Below, piece after piece: positions 62,196 to 64,000 of a stretch of 64,000 bases of DNA. The first letter of the stretch is position 1. Each line of letters begins with the position of its first letter. The notes under the pieces were generated by a model, which saw only the letters and a program-made list of their open reading frames with translations, searched no databases and had not been told where the DNA came from. The DNA comes from Pisaster brevispinus (Eukaryota; Echinodermata; Asteroidea; Forcipulatida; Asteriidae), in NCBI GenBank assembly GCA_023634235.1, contig JAMKCF010000015.1, forward strand, positions 3,573,698 to 3,637,697, read 5' to 3'. The position numbers and the translations under genes were made by a program.

Positions 62196-64000
62196 CTGTA
62201 AATTAGAACAAACATATGTTGGTGTAAACTCTAACAAACAGCCATTCTCCAGATGGATTCTTTTAACTATTTGAAAACACCGAAAGCTGTTAAGCAGAAA
62301 ATTCTGCTAAGCAATTTTCCTTTACTTCATAGCAAGAAATGAGTGGGGTAGCAGTGGCAACAATGTAAACTTTGTGGAATGTTGGCTGGTAACCTGTTTC
62401 TGCTAAGCAAGAGTTTTCTGGGCCCAATTTCATAAAGCCTGTAAGCACAAAAACTTGCTAACCACAGAAAACTCTTGCTTAGCAGAAACAGGTTACCAGC
62501 CAACAGTTCCTGGCAGGCACTAGTATAAAGGATTTTGAGCCTAAGAGCCTGGAACCAGTTTATGCATCTCTTATAAATGCCACTTAATGAATTTTCCAGT
62601 GAAAATTACAACACAACTTCAACAGGCATGACCACTGGTCCTTGGAAAAAAGTAAGAATATTTTATCGAGTACAAGAATACATATACATATGGTGTAGGC
62701 TTTAATAGACTTTTCAGGCTGTTTAATCGCAATTGTTCCGATTTTTCTAAGGTCCCCCCCCCCCCCAAAAAAAAATAAATAAATAAATAAAAATAAAATA
62801 AAATAAAATTAATAAAAAACAACTTGTTATATTTTGTTATATCAGAAATTAGACTAAAGTACCGTAGGAAGAATACCATGCCTGCTTCAAACAACGCTGT
62901 TTTCTCTCTACTTTCACCTTACTCAAAGAGGTCGGCCTTTAACTAAAGTTCCTCAATTTCCCCCTTTTGGCATTGAAGTCACAAAAGGAAAAGGCACATT
63001 TTCACTTACTCCAAAGTTTTTTTCAAGAGAATCAACAGTAATGCATTTAGAGACACTTCTTTCTGTTTCCCCCACCCCTTCTCTAAGAAAAATAAATCTT
63101 TAAAAATGGCTCCAAGGTTGAATGCAGTTTTGTGATGCACTTACTTCCCAATAGATAACCCTTCTAGTGTGAATTTCAGTGTCCAACAACATCCATTGAT
63201 GCCATATTTTCAAATAAGTGTGTCTGTACATTTCTGAATTTTGAATATATGAAATCAAAAAGGCATCGAATTTGATCCTTTTGACTGATGCAAAACTTCC
63301 TCGCGGGGATGCCCAGACCCATGTGTTGATAATATCCAATGGTGTCATGTTCTAAATTTTGCTCTGAAAGAGTGTCAAATAAAATGAAAATTTACAAGTT
63401 TTTAACATGTGATTTAGAGACTTCTGGTTTTTTTTTCTCCACTTTCATGAGGACTGTGTCTTCTAGAAAATGAGCGTATCACGAAACTTAGTTTGACCTT
63501 GAGACCCCTTTTTAAACGAACGAACAGTGAAGACAAACTTTCTCTAAAGACCCAAATCGAACCCCCACAAGAGGGCCAAATATCAAAGTGGACTCTTTCT
63601 AAAAATGGTCAGGAAAAGGGTAGCCTCAGGGCAGAGGATGAAAGTGTACATGATTCTCCAAAAAGCCACATCATGACTTTAATAGCAACTGCACCGAAGA
63701 CAACATGGGCGATGCTTCTATGCACAATGAGTGCACATCATTCCGAGTGATACTTGACATTAACATCAAGCAATCCATATTACTCATTAAGTATTTCATG
63801 GGAGACGAGTAGCGTTAATGATTCCGGCTTCCGCCATTCGCTGGAGCAGGTTTATTGAATGACCGTGAACTCGCAGTTATGAACTGAGATCATGGTGAGT
63901 CTCTATAGGAAGAAGAATCGTTGCGCTGTGAATTTTACATGAGTTTTTCAAGCTCAATGGACAGCACAAATAAAGCACACAATGTGTTTGCTTATTAGGA
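62196..64000 (-). other. PCDH15 intron 5' of the first exon seen
   Basis: Nothing matching the signal peptide or the first part of EC1 is visible. A MITE with a perfect 41-bp inverted repeat lies at 62275-62520, and a C-run with an (AAAT)-rich tract at about 62755-62815. An 82-codon frame at 63100-63348 (-) has an acceptor-like and a GTAAGT donor-like flank but no cadherin features. Confidence 0.55.
62275..62520. mobile_element. MITE with perfect 41-bp inverted repeat
   Basis: 62380-62420 (TGTTGGCTGGTAACCTGTTT then CTGCTAAGCAAGAGTTTTCTG) is exactly inverted at 62465-62505 around a 44-bp loop that contains GGCCCAATTTCATAAAGCC. The outer part resembles the GGGCCCAATTTCATAGAGCTG family. Confidence 0.75.

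Noticed and set aside
63100..63348. 82-codon - strand frame with acceptor- and donor-like flanks, as a possible PCDH15 5' exon
   Set aside because: No cadherin, signal-peptide or EC1-like features, and it does not resemble the known PCDH15 N-terminus.

Overview
This is a eukaryotic, intron-rich window from a metazoan genome. The genes are split by GT-AG introns, the flanking DNA is AT-rich, and it is crowded with tRNA-derived SINEs, foldback MITEs and minisatellites. The repeat families and divergence from vertebrate proteins suggest an echinoderm (perhaps a sea star), but that assignment is inference; no species marker is present.

Left part, + strand: bases 2-85 are the terminal coding exon of a glyoxylate/hydroxypyruvate reductase (GRHPR) gene whose body lies outside the window. 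A second, complete GRHPR-like paralog follows in tandem (3139-12723). I reconstruct eight exons with GT-AG borders and compatible phases, giving 332 codons with no stops. This copy is unusual: the catalytic Arg of the D-2-hydroxyacid dehydrogenase fold is Ser (codon split across exons 6/7) and the first Gly of the Rossmann GxGxxG motif is also Ser, although the frame is intact. It may be a pseudoenzyme.

Right part, - strand: 18318-62195 is most of a protocadherin-15 (PCDH15) gene. I reconstruct 32 exons totalling 5,043 nt, divisible by three with all splice phases agreeing. They encode 1,680 residues: the end of EC1, EC2-EC11, the membrane-adjacent domain (MAD12), one transmembrane helix and a cytoplasmic tail of about 395 residues ending in a class I PDZ ligand (NTVL). 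The signal peptide and first part of EC1 lie beyond 64000 or are unrecognised. The two genes are convergent, separated by about 5.6 kb.

Repeats: the last PCDH15 intron holds a 3-kb minisatellite (19625-22618) of about 53 units of 55-57 bp. On the gene's sense strand nearly every unit carries a GGTAAGT-type 5' splice-site consensus. The intron between the MAD and TM exons is almost entirely another minisatellite (44-bp unit, 352-bp higher-order duplication). SINEs (several families, two as inverted pairs), a Harbinger-like element nested in a SINE with TTA target duplications, a hAT-like MITE with 8-bp duplications, a TTAA-flanked MITE, several long palindromes and fragments of LINE-type and possibly Penelope-type retroelements account for much of the rest.

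The two genes have no evident functional link. GRHPR-family enzymes act in glyoxylate/hydroxypyruvate metabolism. PCDH15 is a tip-link/microvillar adhesion cadherin in vertebrates and its insect ortholog (Cad99C) acts on microvilli.
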